Positions 16,384 to 24,292 of a stretch of DNA of 64,000 bases are shown here, piece by piece. Both the position numbers and the translations under genes were made by a program. This DNA comes from Micavibrio_B sp964633355 (GTDB lineage: Bacteria > Pseudomonadota > Alphaproteobacteria > Micavibrionales > Micavibrionaceae). Every line of letters begins with the position of its first letter. Positions within the stretch are counted from its first letter, which is position 1. The notes under the pieces were generated by a model that saw only the letters and a list, made by a program, of their open reading frames with translations, was not told where the DNA came from and did no database searches. Location: contig CAZWGO010000007.1 of the NCBI GenBank assembly GCA_964633355.1, forward strand, positions 30,749-94,748, read 5' to 3'.

Positions 16384-17065
16384 ACCCCTGCGCGACAACG
16401 AAACCTTCGGAAGACTCTTTGCGGCTCGCGGGCGGCTTCACATGTTTCACCGATTTAAAATCTTTTTTCATGCGGTTGAGAAGCGTGCTCTCGGTTCCGC
16501 CTTGAAAAACCTTGGCGACGAACGCGCCGTCCGGTTTCAATACTTCCGTGGCGAATTCATATGCGGCTTCGACCAGCGACATGATGCGTAAATGGTCCGT
16601 TTGTGCATGGCCGATTGTGTTGGGCGCGATATCCGACATCACAAGGTCGGCTTGGCCATCCAAAGCCGCTTTCAATTTATCAGGCGCTTCATCATCCATA
16701 AAATCGAGCTGCATAAAAATCACGCCCTCGATCGGTTCGATCTCCAACAGATCGATCGCCACGACCTTCGCACATTTTTTTTCTTTCGCGACCTGGCACC
16801 ATCCACCCGGGGCTGCGCCCAGATCGACGACATTCATACCGGCTTTGATCAAGCCGTATTTCTCGTCGATTTCTTTAAGCTTATAAGCCGCGCGGGACCG
16901 ATAGCCTTCGCGGTTGGCTTTTTGCACATAGGGATCGTTAATATGGCGCTCGAGCCACTGGTTGGATGAATTCTTACGCGTCTTGGCATGCTTGACCTTC
17001 TGGGTCAGCTCGCGCCCGGTTTTTCTGTTGCTGCCGCTGCTATTTGGTTTTTTGCCCTTGGTCAT
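16370..17065 (-). CDS. rlmE: 23S rRNA 2'-O-methyltransferase (Um2552)
   Basis: 231 residues. FtsJ-type SAM enzyme that methylates U2552 in the ribosomal A loop and helps late 50S assembly. Motifs: RSRAAYKLKEIDEKYGL, the SAM site NVVDLGAAPGGWCQVA, catalytic SDIAPN and VAKVFQGG, then PASRKESSEGFVVA. A basic N-terminal extension of about 30 residues (KGKKPNSSGSNRK) precedes the conserved core. It follows the small membrane protein gene with one base between them, so it is translated from the same message. Confidence 0.95.
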   Translation of the reverse strand: MTKGKKPNSSGSNRKTGRELTQKVKHAKTRKNSSNQWLERHINDPYVQKANREGYRSRAAYKLKEIDEKYGLIKAGMNVVDLGAAPGGWCQVAKEKKCAKVVAIDLLEIEPIEGVIFMQLDFMDDEAPDKLKAALDGQADLVMSDIAPNTIGHAQTDHLRIMSLVEAAYEFATEVLKPDGAFVAKVFQGGTESTLLNRMKKDFKSVKHVKPPASRKESSEGFVVAQGFKGL

Positions 17066-17066
17066 G

Positions 17067-17426
17067 TCATACGATCATTAGCAGGGAGGAAATGATAAAA
17101 GCCATAAAGAAAATACTTAGACAGGCCGCAAGATAAATCGGCCCCTTGGTATAGGGAGATAAATGCGACAACAGAAGAAAGATCGCGATAAAGATCGCAT
17201 AGACGATCATGCCACGGCGAAAGGACGACATTTCAAACCAGCCGGTAAAACCGAAATTATAACCTGTCGACGCCATGATCCCGATTTGCAAGCGGAGGCA
17301 GGCGACACAGGTAATAACAAAAAACACCGATTTAAGACGTTGTCCTTTATGTACAATTGCAAGCGCCACCGGAATCCATAAAAGATCCAGCCATTCGGTC
17401 ATGAATATATGCAGCAGGTTTGGCAT
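17067..17426 (-). CDS. Small membrane protein of unknown function
   Basis: 119 residues with four predicted membrane helices: about 10-27, 33-50, 72-90 and 96-118. It is rich in aromatic residues and has two Cys in the second helix. No family recognised. The gene ends one base before the rlmE start, so it leads a two-gene unit, and it is divergent from the metalloprotease gene with 68 bases between. Confidence 0.72.
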   Translation of the reverse strand: MPNLLHIFMTEWLDLLWIPVALAIVHKGQRLKSVFFVITCVACLRLQIGIMASTGYNFGFTGWFEMSSFRRGMIVYAIFIAIFLLLSHLSPYTKGPIYLAACLSIFFMAFIISSLLMIV

Positions 17427-17494
17427 TTCTTTAGCGTTCTTCCCTTGTTTGCCGAGTTCAGATATACATTTAATACCGGTAAAGGAATATTAAA

Positions 17495-18868
17495 ATGCGC
17501 CTCCCCCAATATTTTTATAAGTATTTCCGCGATGTTTTTTCCGCTGTTTTGATTTTTTCCATCTTTTTATCGGGTTTTCCGTCTCCCGCTTATGCGCAGC
17601 GCGCGCCTATGAACCTGATCCGCGATGAAGAGATCGAAACCTACCTGAAAGAATGGACAAAAGATGTCGTCAAAGCCGCCGGCATGTCACCAGAGCAGGT
17701 CAATATCATCCTTGTCCAAAGCCCTGATGTAAACGCTTTTGTTGCGGGCGGCGCGAATGTCTTCATTCATACGGGCCTGATCATGAAGACGACCGACCCG
17801 GGTGAGGTTGTCGCCGTTATCGCGCACGAACTTGGCCACATCGCCGGTGGTCACTTGACCCGCACCCGCGATGTCATGGAAACCGCGTCCTATGAGGCAA
17901 TTGTCGCAACACTGCTTGGCCTTGGCGCGGCGCTGGCCAGCGGGGATGGCGGAGCTGCCGCTGCCGGGGCCGCCATCGGCCAAAGTCAGGCGATGTCGAG
18001 TTTTATGGCGTTTAGCCGCATTCAGGAATCGAGCGCCGATCAGGCAGGACTTCGTTTTATGGAAGGCGCACAAATTAATCCGACAGGCATCGTCACATTC
18101 TTGAATAAACTCTCATCCGAAGAATTATTACCCACCTCGCAACAATCGCAATTTATGCGCAGCCACCCTTTATCGCGCGATCGGATCGATATTCTGAAAT
18201 CCAAGGTGGAATCTTCTCCGCTCGATAAAAAACCCCTGCCCGCCGCATGGAACGATCAGTATCAGCGTACCAAGGCCAAGCTGATGGGGTTCGTAACGCC
18301 GCAACAGGTAACGTATAATTATAAAAGCGCCGATAACGGCATTCCCTCGCTTTATGCCCGCGCCATCGCCGCGTACCGCATGAGCCATCTTAACGAAGCG
18401 TTAACTCTGACCGACCAGCTTTTAGCCAGGGAACCGAACAATCCCTACTTTCTCGAATTAAAGGGTCAAATGCTGTATGAATTCGGCAAGGCAAAAGAAT
18501 CTCTTTCTCCTTACGAAAAAGCATTGGCGGCGAAACCTTCTGCCGGTTTGATCCGAATAGCCTATGCACAGTCTTTGATAGATAGCGCCGGAAAATCTCC
18601 GCCTATGCTGGATAAAGCGATTGAGCAGTTAAAACGGGCCCAGTTGGACGAGCCGCGCACATCACGCGTAAAGCGTCTTCTGGCAACTGCTTACGGCAAG
18701 AAAGGCGACGAGGTCCGCGCCCGCGTCTATCTGGCGGAAGAGGCTTTGATGCAGGGACGGAAATCTCAGGCGGTCTCCATGGCGAAATCCGCTATGGCGC
18801 AGCTGCCGAAGAATTCACCAGAATACTTAAGGGCACAGGATGTCGTGGCCTCTGTAGACGGACTATAA
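17495..18868 (+). CDS. M48 metalloprotease with TPR tail (BepA-like)
   Basis: 457 residues. Signal peptide through about residue 35 (FPSPAYAQ). The protease domain has the zinc motif HELGH (His111, Glu112, His115) in AHELGHIAGGHL, and the third ligand region ESSADQAGLRFM. Residues about 290-457 form TPR helices (AIAAYRMSHLNEALTLTDQLL). This is the architecture of BepA/YfgC, a periplasmic protease and chaperone for outer membrane protein assembly. The DsbA-like gene downstream (54 bases) also acts in periplasmic folding, so the pair fits envelope quality control. Confidence 0.92.
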   Translation: MRLPQYFYKYFRDVFSAVLIFSIFLSGFPSPAYAQRAPMNLIRDEEIETYLKEWTKDVVKAAGMSPEQVNIILVQSPDVNAFVAGGANVFIHTGLIMKTTDPGEVVAVIAHELGHIAGGHLTRTRDVMETASYEAIVATLLGLGAALASGDGGAAAAGAAIGQSQAMSSFMAFSRIQESSADQAGLRFMEGAQINPTGIVTFLNKLSSEELLPTSQQSQFMRSHPLSRDRIDILKSKVESSPLDKKPLPAAWNDQYQRTKAKLMGFVTPQQVTYNYKSADNGIPSLYARAIAAYRMSHLNEALTLTDQLLAREPNNPYFLELKGQMLYEFGKAKESLSPYEKALAAKPSAGLIRIAYAQSLIDSAGKSPPMLDKAIEQLKRAQLDEPRTSRVKRLLATAYGKKGDEVRARVYLAEEALMQGRKSQAVSMAKSAMAQLPKNSPEYLRAQDVVASVDGL

Positions 18869-18922
18869 ATTACCTACTAGAATGGATTTGAATAAATCGC
18901 TGTCACATAAAAGGAGAAATCA

Positions 18923-19726
18923 GTGAATTCTAAAATTAAAATCGCAAGCATTGGTGCCATCGTCGCTCTCGCCGCCGCCGCCTCTCCTTTTGTACTGGAT
19001 ATTCAGGCAAAAAAAAGCGAAGCAATTGCCCAAGTCGCGCCTGCTGCCGGTGACAGCAATTTCTCCGCCGCGCAGAAAACCGAGCTTGAAGCCATGATGA
19101 AAGATTTCATCATGAAAAACCCGAAAGTATTGATGGATTCTGTGAACGGCTACCGTGAGCAAGAACAAAAAACCCAGGAAGACGCCGCCGTTCAGGCCTT
19201 GAAAGAAAACTGGGACTATCTGGCCAACGGCACCCTGCCGGATGTCGGGCCGAAATCTGCCGATATCACCATCGTCGAATTCTTCGACTATAATTGCGGC
19301 TATTGCAAACAAGGGTATGAAGCTGTTCAAAAAGGCCTCGATAACGATAAAAACGTGCGTTTTGTTTTCGTCGATTTCCCGATTCTATCCGAAGCGTCCC
19401 ATCTCGCCTCCAAATACTCTCTGGCGGCCCAGAAGCAGAATAAATATTTCGAGCTTCACGCCGCGCTCATGACATTCAAAGGCCCGAAAACGGAAGAAAG
19501 CATTTTAAGCCTCGCCAAAACGGCAGGCCTTGATGTCGAAAAGCTGAAAACAGATGTAAAAAGCCCGGATATCGAAGCCACGATTGCCAAGAATACCGCG
19601 CTGGCACAAAAACTTGCCATCAGCGGCACCCCGGCTTTTATCATCGGCGATCAGGTTATCCGTGGTTACATTCCGTATGAAGGGATGAAAACCATGATCG
19701 ACGCCGAGCGCAAGAAAAAGGGCTGA
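18923..19726 (+). CDS. DsbA/Com1-family thiol-disulphide oxidoreductase
   Basis: 267 residues, start GTG at 18923 after AAGGAG. The N-terminal hydrophobic stretch IGAIVALAAAASPFV serves as signal or anchor. A helical segment (about 48-105) typical of ScsC/Com1-like proteins precedes the thioredoxin fold. The active site is Cys125-Gly-Tyr-Cys128 in FFDYNCGYCKQ, and the cis-Pro loop is SGTPAFIIG. It probably introduces or isomerises disulphides in periplasmic proteins. No DsbB or DsbD partner is in the window. Confidence 0.92.
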   Translation: MNSKIKIASIGAIVALAAAASPFVLDIQAKKSEAIAQVAPAAGDSNFSAAQKTELEAMMKDFIMKNPKVLMDSVNGYREQEQKTQEDAAVQALKENWDYLANGTLPDVGPKSADITIVEFFDYNCGYCKQGYEAVQKGLDNDKNVRFVFVDFPILSEASHLASKYSLAAQKQNKYFELHAALMTFKGPKTEESILSLAKTAGLDVEKLKTDVKSPDIEATIAKNTALAQKLAISGTPAFIIGDQVIRGYIPYEGMKTMIDAERKKKG

Positions 19727-19753
19727 TTTATTTAGTCTATTATTAAGTTTGTC

Positions 19754-19773
19754 ATCCCCGCGAAAGCGGGGAT
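19754..19773. repeat. Palindromic repeat with GAAA loop
   Basis: ATCCCCGC-GAAA-GCGGGGAT, a perfect 8 bp stem, preceded by GTC as in the copy at 538. Lies 27 bases after the DsbA-like stop; it may act as a transcript 3' end or stabiliser. Confidence 0.8.
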
Positions 19774-19796
19774 TTCTATAGTAAAGAAAGTTTTCG

Positions 19797-19860
19797 CATC
19801 CCTGCGAAAGCAGGGATCTAGATGGTTAATTTCTGGATCCCGGATCAAGTCCGGGATGCA
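19797..19860. repeat. Two-stem composite palindromic repeat, copy 1
   Basis: First stem ATCCCTGC-GAAA-GCAGGGAT (19798-19817), then TCTAGATG, then second stem ATCCCGGA-TCAAG-TCCGGGAT (19837-19857) followed by GCA. The same two stems with nearly the same spacing recur at 24197-24261. Confidence 0.85.
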
Positions 19861-19930
19861 CGTAGGCTTTAATTTTGTTTTAGGTCCAATAAAATTCCTG
19901 TATAAAACAGGTATCAATAGAAAGCACATC

Positions 19931-20392
19931 ATGAAACCTCTCTTCCTCGCAATTACTCTCCTCTGCCTTACCTCTCCTGCTTTTGCAGATATGCAAGTAT
20001 CTCATGTCCATGCTTTCGAAACTTCGGAAGGTATGAAAAACGGCGCTGTTTTGCTGACATTGAACAATACCGGCAAAGAAGACGACAAGCTTATTTCCGC
20101 GGCGACGCCAGCCGCGACTGAAACCGAAATTCATGAAATGTCAGAGACAGACGGTATCATGAAAATGCGCGAGATCGGCGCGGTTGCCGTTAAAGCTGGT
20201 GAAGAAGTCGCTTTTACCCCGGGCGGATACCACATCATGCTGCTTGGCTTGAAAGAGCCGTTAAAGGCTGGTGATGCGCGTCCTATCACTTTGAAATTCC
20301 TGAAGGCAGGTGAAGTGAAAACGACATTTGAAGTCACTTCCCGCGCCGCTAAAAAAGAAGCGGATCATTCCGCCCATCACGGACATCATTAA
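19931..20392 (+). CDS. PCu(A)C-type periplasmic copper chaperone
   Basis: 153 residues. The ATG at 19931 gives a clear signal peptide MKPLFLAITLLCLTSPAFA; the frame is open further upstream but only through repeat sequence. The copper site is the H-x-M...H-x-M pattern: His68/Met70 in EIHEMSE, Met near 77-79, and His101/Met103 in GGYHIMLLG. The C-terminal tail HSAHHGHH is His-rich and could add metal affinity. Members deliver Cu(I) to the CuA centre of cytochrome oxidase. It starts a plus-strand unit with the HAD gene 3 bases downstream. Confidence 0.9.
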   Translation: MKPLFLAITLLCLTSPAFADMQVSHVHAFETSEGMKNGAVLLTLNNTGKEDDKLISAATPAATETEIHEMSETDGIMKMREIGAVAVKAGEEVAFTPGGYHIMLLGLKEPLKAGDARPITLKFLKAGEVKTTFEVTSRAAKKEADHSAHHGHH

Positions 20393-20395
20393 TCT

Positions 20396-20863
20396 ATGAT
20401 AAAAAACATCGTCTTTGATATTTACGACGTATTGATCGACGGGTTAGAGGGACCAATCCATGGCTCCGTCGATCTTTTAATGGAACTTAAAGATCGCGGT
20501 TTTCCTGTCTATGCCATCACCAATATGTCGACGGAAGGTTTCCAGTCGTTAAAACAGGAATATCCGTTTTTGCGCTTATTCGATGGCGTCGTCGTATCTG
20601 GCAGTATCGGTCTTGCCAAACCCGATCCGAAAATCTTTCTTCATCTGTTAAACCAGTTTGTACTCAATCCGCGCGAAACGCTTTTTATCGATGACAAAGC
20701 ATCTAATGTTCAAGGCGCACTGGATGCCGGCATTTACGCAGTGCGGTTCGAAAATCCGCGCCAGCTGGAAAAATCACTCGAGACATATAAAATTCTAAGC
20801 TTCGAAGAAGACGAGCAAGATCATGGTGGCGGCGGCTGCGGAAGTGGTTGCGGATGCCATTAA
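20396..20863 (+). CDS. HAD-superfamily protein with a Cys/Gly/His-rich C-terminal tail
   Basis: 155 residues. Motif I is VFDIYDVLID with nucleophile Asp8; the +2 position is Tyr, as in haloacid dehalogenases, instead of the Asp of phosphatases. Motif II is AITNMS and the acidic motif IV is FIDDKASNVQGA. The protein lacks a large cap. The last 13 residues, HGGGGCGSGCGCH, look like a metal-binding tag unusual for HADs. With a copper chaperone gene directly upstream, a metal-linked role is an inference. It overlaps aroQ by 10 bases. Confidence 0.82.
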   Translation: MIKNIVFDIYDVLIDGLEGPIHGSVDLLMELKDRGFPVYAITNMSTEGFQSLKQEYPFLRLFDGVVVSGSIGLAKPDPKIFLHLLNQFVLNPRETLFIDDKASNVQGALDAGIYAVRFENPRQLEKSLETYKILSFEEDEQDHGGGGCGSGCGCH

Positions 20864-21294
20864 TTCTTATTCTGAATGGTCCTAATCTAAATATGCTGGG
20901 TCGCCGCGAGCCTGAAATTTACGGCACGCAGACATTGCAGGATATTCAGGATCTATGCGAAAAAGCCGCCTCCCAGCACCAGCTTGAGATCGATTTTCGC
21001 CAATCTAATCACGAAGGTGAATTGGTGACATGGATTCAAGAAGCGCTCGATAGCGCAGATGGCGTTATCATCAACGCCGCAGCCTATACGCATACATCAC
21101 TTGCCATTCACGATGCGCTCAAACTTCTTAAATGCCCGATTGTCGAGGTCCATCTCTCCAATCCCAAGGAACGCGAAGCATTTCGCCATCATTCCTATGT
21201 CGAGAGCGTCGCCAAATTCCATTTCGTCGGTCATGGCGTCAAGGGATATGAGATGGCAATCAATGCGCTGGCCGGTATTATTAACCATAATTAA
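20854..21294 (+). CDS. aroQ: 3-dehydroquinate dehydratase, type II
   Basis: 146 residues from the ATG at 20854; a TTG two codons earlier is possible but less likely. It dehydrates 3-dehydroquinate in the shikimate pathway. Blocks: LILNGPNLNMLGRREPEIYG (active-site Arg and Tyr in the lid loop), FRQSNHEGELV, INAAAYTHTSLAIHDAL and VEVHLSNPKEREAFRHHSY. A dodecameric cytoplasmic enzyme. The next gene is accB after 112 bases; in many alphaproteobacteria aroQ-accB-accC form one cluster. Confidence 0.97.
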   Translation: MPLILILNGPNLNMLGRREPEIYGTQTLQDIQDLCEKAASQHQLEIDFRQSNHEGELVTWIQEALDSADGVIINAAAYTHTSLAIHDALKLLKCPIVEVHLSNPKEREAFRHHSYVESVAKFHFVGHGVKGYEMAINALAGIINHN

Positions 21295-21336
21295 TAATAA
21301 AACGGTGAATTCCTGCTATCACGGCTTCTCTTCATT

Positions 21337-21365
21337 TTGACTTTTCTTGCCAATTTCATTAATCA
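21337..21365 (+). promoter_or_regulatory. Candidate promoter for accB
   Basis: TTGACT (21337-21342), 17-base spacer, TAATCA (21360-21365), in the 112-base gap between aroQ and accB. The -10 box is weak. Confidence 0.3.
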
Positions 21366-21406
21366 GGTGTTCTGCCAAAGGCAGATAGTTTACATAAGGA
21401 TTTAGT

Positions 21407-21862
21407 ATGAAGATTGATGCAGATGCCATTCGCCAGCTTTCCAAGCTGCTGGAAGAAACCGGCCTTACAGAAATTGAAGTCGCCGACGGCGAGAAAATGA
21501 TTCGCGTAAATAAAGGTGGCCCTGTTAGCCATCACCACGCGGCGCCTGTCTCCCAAATCATGCCGTCCGATCCGACTGTGCCGCAGGCTGCCAATACATC
21601 CCTGCCGCCTGTTATTGCCGAGAACCACCCGGGCGCGGTCAAATCGCCGATGGTCGGCACAGCCTATCTTCAATCCGACCCGAACTCGCCGCCATTCATT
21701 TCCAAAGGCGCGACCGTCAAAGTCGGCGACACACTTCTTATCATCGAAGCGATGAAAGTGATGAACCCGATCAAGGCTGCCAAAGGCGGCGTCGTCAAAG
21801 ACATTATTGTTGAAAACGCTTCTCCGGTCGAATTCGGCGAAGTACTGGTCATTATTGAGTAA
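21407..21862 (+). CDS. accB: Biotin carboxyl carrier protein of acetyl-CoA carboxylase
   Basis: 151 residues. It carries biotin between the biotin carboxylase and carboxyltransferase halves, making malonyl-CoA for fatty acid synthesis. The N-terminal helical region (IDADAIRQLSKLLEETGLTEIEV) is followed by a His/Pro/Ala linker (residues about 40-75) and the biotinyl domain with Lys117 in EAMKVMN and the thumb region SPMVGTAYLQSDPNSPPF. accC normally follows at once; here two other genes intervene. Confidence 0.97.
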   Translation: MKIDADAIRQLSKLLEETGLTEIEVADGEKMIRVNKGGPVSHHHAAPVSQIMPSDPTVPQAANTSLPPVIAENHPGAVKSPMVGTAYLQSDPNSPPFISKGATVKVGDTLLIIEAMKVMNPIKAAKGGVVKDIIVENASPVEFGEVLVIIE

Positions 21863-21870
21863 TTTCAAAA

Positions 21871-22320
21871 ATGCTTGATGTAGGGCAAAATTCTACAGGA
21901 GAAAACATCCTCCATCCCGAAACACCTTTCGGGAGTAGCGATGATATACAAAATCTTACTCAACAAGAGATTGAGGAGATCAGCGGTAAAAACCGCGAGA
22001 CATTAAAAATATTATTTCGCCGTTACTCCAGATGCGGTGACATCAGCCTGCCTTATTCTGAACATGCTTCAAACATCACTCATAGATTCAATATTATGAT
22101 GAATAGAGGATTAAGAAGACCGACTTTGTTTGAGCATCTTCGAAAAAAAGTCTGGGGCTTTATTGAGCTGGAATATCAAACGAAAAATAATATGCCTTCA
22201 AATATCGACCTTGGCATCATTAATAACTCAGCCGTTTCGGAAGTTTTAAAAGAACTTCGTCGCGATGTGCAGGCAGGGACTGTAAGATTTCCCAGTTTTC
22301 CTGCACGAACACAAGGCTGA
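21871..22320 (+). CDS. Uncharacterised protein inserted between accB and accC
   Basis: 149 residues, start ATG at 21871, 8 bases after accB. Polar, mostly helical by eye, no signal or membrane helix. It contains TQQEIEEISGKNRETLKILF and a basic middle (RRPTLFEHLRKKVWGFIELE). No family recognised. No clear Shine-Dalgarno, so it probably depends on coupling to accB. Composition is more AT-rich than accB and accC, hinting at insertion into the operon. Confidence 0.6.
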   Translation: MLDVGQNSTGENILHPETPFGSSDDIQNLTQQEIEEISGKNRETLKILFRRYSRCGDISLPYSEHASNITHRFNIMMNRGLRRPTLFEHLRKKVWGFIELEYQTKNNMPSNIDLGIINNSAVSEVLKELRRDVQAGTVRFPSFPARTQG

Positions 22321-22321
22321 T

Positions 22322-22819
22322 ATGTTACCAAGCTTTTCCATTGTTGAATTGTCAGAAAAATCAGAATTCGCCGATGTCTGCGCCGCGTGGTCTTTTGGTG
22401 AATGGGGAAGCCAGATTGCTGGCCGCACACTTGAACAAAATTTAGTTCGTTATCGAAGCACAGTGTCGCAAAGTGATAAACTTCCCCTTACATGGGTGAT
22501 AATCGTTAATGATCGTCCCGCAGGCATGATAAGCCTGAAAGATAATGATCATCCCGATCATAATGACCTTTCACCATGGCTTGCTTCCCTTTATATTCAT
22601 CCTGAATACAGGGGCAAAGGCCTTGCAGTGAAATTAATCGCCCATGTAGAAAATTTTGCAAAGACTGAACTCAAAATACCGCGGCTCTATCTTTTTACGC
22701 ATACGGCCGATGCGCTTTATAAAAAGCAGGGCTGGATTGAAGTTAAGAATATTCGTGACCCTTCCGGTATAAGACCGGAAGGCGATACATTGTTTAAAAA
22801 GGAACTATTAGATGTTTAA
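22322..22819 (+). CDS. GNAT-family N-acetyltransferase
   Basis: 165 residues. The acetyl-CoA binding signature appears as SLYIHPEYRGKGLAVKLIAHVE (about residues 96-117; Q/R-x-x-G-x-G/A loop = RGKGLA), preceded by LTWVIIVNDRPAGMISL and followed by RLYLFTHTADALYKKQGW, typical GNAT strands. The substrate is unknown. It starts one base after the preceding gene's stop and its end overlaps the accC ATG by 8 bases, so all four genes are one transcript. A metabolic link to acetyl-CoA use is possible but not shown. Confidence 0.85.
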   Translation: MLPSFSIVELSEKSEFADVCAAWSFGEWGSQIAGRTLEQNLVRYRSTVSQSDKLPLTWVIIVNDRPAGMISLKDNDHPDHNDLSPWLASLYIHPEYRGKGLAVKLIAHVENFAKTELKIPRLYLFTHTADALYKKQGWIEVKNIRDPSGIRPEGDTLFKKELLDV

Positions 22820-24176
22820 AAAAGTTTTGATTGCCAATCGGGGTGAGATCGCGCTTCGCATTCACCGCGCCTGCAAAGAAATGGGAATCCAGACCGTTGT
22901 CGTTCACTCGACTGCCGATGCGACCGCCATGGCCGTGCGCCTTGCCGATGAAAGCGTCTGTATCGGCCCTCCGGCCTCCAAGGATTCCTATCTCAATATT
23001 CCGGCGATTATTTCCGCAGCTCTTTTGACGGGCGCTGACGCGATTCACCCCGGTTACGGCTTTTTGTCCGAAAACGCAGCTTTCGGCCGTATCATCGAAG
23101 AACACGGCCTGACTTTTATCGGCCCCAAGCCCGAGCATATCGATTTGATGGGTGATAAAGTATCTGCCAAGCAAACAGCGCAGCGCCTCGGCCTGCCTGT
23201 TATTCCCGGTTCCCCTGGTGCAGTTGAAAGCGCCGAAGAAGGCGAAAAACTTGCCACCGAGATGGGCTATCCGGTGATCATTAAGGCCGCTTCCGGCGGC
23301 GGCGGGCGCGGCATGAAAGTCGTTCACGAGGCGAAAGATTTCAGCGAACAATACAGAACAGCGCGCACCGAAGCCAAAGCGAATTTCGGCGACGATACGG
23401 TCTATGTCGAAAAATATCTCGAAAAACCGCGCCATATCGAAGTGCAAATCTTTGGCGACAAGCATGGCAACGCCGTTCATTTGGGCGAGCGCGATTGCTC
23501 GACCCAGCGCCGCCACCAGAAAGTAATCGAGGAAGCGCCATCCCCTGCTTTGTCCGAAGAACAACGTCAGGAAATCGGTCAACTTGCCGCCAAGATGATC
23601 AGGGATATGGGATATGTCGGCGCGGGCACGATCGAGTTTCTCTGGGAAAAAGGTCATTTCTATTTCATGGAAATGAACACACGCATTCAGGTCGAGCATC
23701 CGGTGACGGAGATGATTACCGGCGTCGATTTGATCGCCGAGCAAATCCGTGTGGCTGCCGGTGAAGAATTGACGATCCCTGAGAATATCCGTTTCCGCGG
23801 TCATGCGATGGAAGTGCGGATCAATGCCGAAGATCCGGCAACGTTTATTCCATCCCCCGGCACAATCACCCAGTTCCATGCCGCTGGCGGCCTTGGCGTG
23901 CGTTTCGACTCCGCTGTCTATAACGGCTACCGCATCCCGCCTTACTATGACTCTATGGTCGGCAAGTTGATCGTTCATGGCAGAACGCGCGAGGAATGTA
24001 TTTCACGCCTGCGCCGCGCCATTCAGGAAACGGTCGTCGATGGCATTAAAACGACATTGCCGCTCCATTTGTGGATTTTGCAGCAGGAAGAGTTTCTCTC
24101 CGGTGAATATAATATTCACTGGCTCGAGAAAAAACTCGCCGCCAAGGCCGAAGCCGAAAACAAAGAAGCGGCTTGA
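22812..24176 (+). CDS. accC: Biotin carboxylase subunit of acetyl-CoA carboxylase
   Basis: 454 residues, full length. It carboxylates biotin on AccB with bicarbonate and ATP. Start MFKKVLIANRGEIALRIHRA. The ATP-grasp glycine loop is KAASGGGGRGMKVV, followed by EKYLEKPRHIEVQIFGD, GERDCSTQRRHQKVIEEAPSP and the metal-binding FMEMNTRIQVEHPVTE. The C-terminal domain ends with an Ala/Glu/Lys tail. An A-to-G poor repeat element (copy 2 of the two-stem palindrome) follows at 24197. Confidence 0.98.
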   Translation: MFKKVLIANRGEIALRIHRACKEMGIQTVVVHSTADATAMAVRLADESVCIGPPASKDSYLNIPAIISAALLTGADAIHPGYGFLSENAAFGRIIEEHGLTFIGPKPEHIDLMGDKVSAKQTAQRLGLPVIPGSPGAVESAEEGEKLATEMGYPVIIKAASGGGGRGMKVVHEAKDFSEQYRTARTEAKANFGDDTVYVEKYLEKPRHIEVQIFGDKHGNAVHLGERDCSTQRRHQKVIEEAPSPALSEEQRQEIGQLAAKMIRDMGYVGAGTIEFLWEKGHFYFMEMNTRIQVEHPVTEMITGVDLIAEQIRVAAGEELTIPENIRFRGHAMEVRINAEDPATFIPSPGTITQFHAAGGLGVRFDSAVYNGYRIPPYYDSMVGKLIVHGRTREECISRLRRAIQETVVDGIKTTLPLHLWILQQEEFLSGEYNIHWLEKKLAAKAEAENKEAA

Positions 24177-24196
24177 TTTTCCCATACTAGACTTTG

Positions 24197-24261
24197 CATC
24201 CCTGCGAAAGCAGGGATCCAGATGCGTCATCTCCTGGATCCCGGATCAAGTCCGGGATGCA
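24197..24261. repeat. Two-stem composite palindromic repeat, copy 2
   Basis: ATCCCTGC-GAAA-GCAGGGAT (24198-24217), then CCAGATG, then ATCCCGGA-TCAAG-TCCGGGAT (24238-24258) and GCA. It matches the copy at 19797-19860 stem for stem; the stems start 40 bases apart here and 39 in the other copy. Lies between accC and aat. Confidence 0.85.
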
Positions 24262-24292
24262 AACTTGTTTGTTTCTGTGGTAAAAAGTTTCT

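Noticed and set aside
22794..23978. 394-residue minus-strand frame across accC
   Set aside because: It lies wholly opposite accC, whose plus-strand product is unmistakable. It is a shadow of that gene's codon bias.
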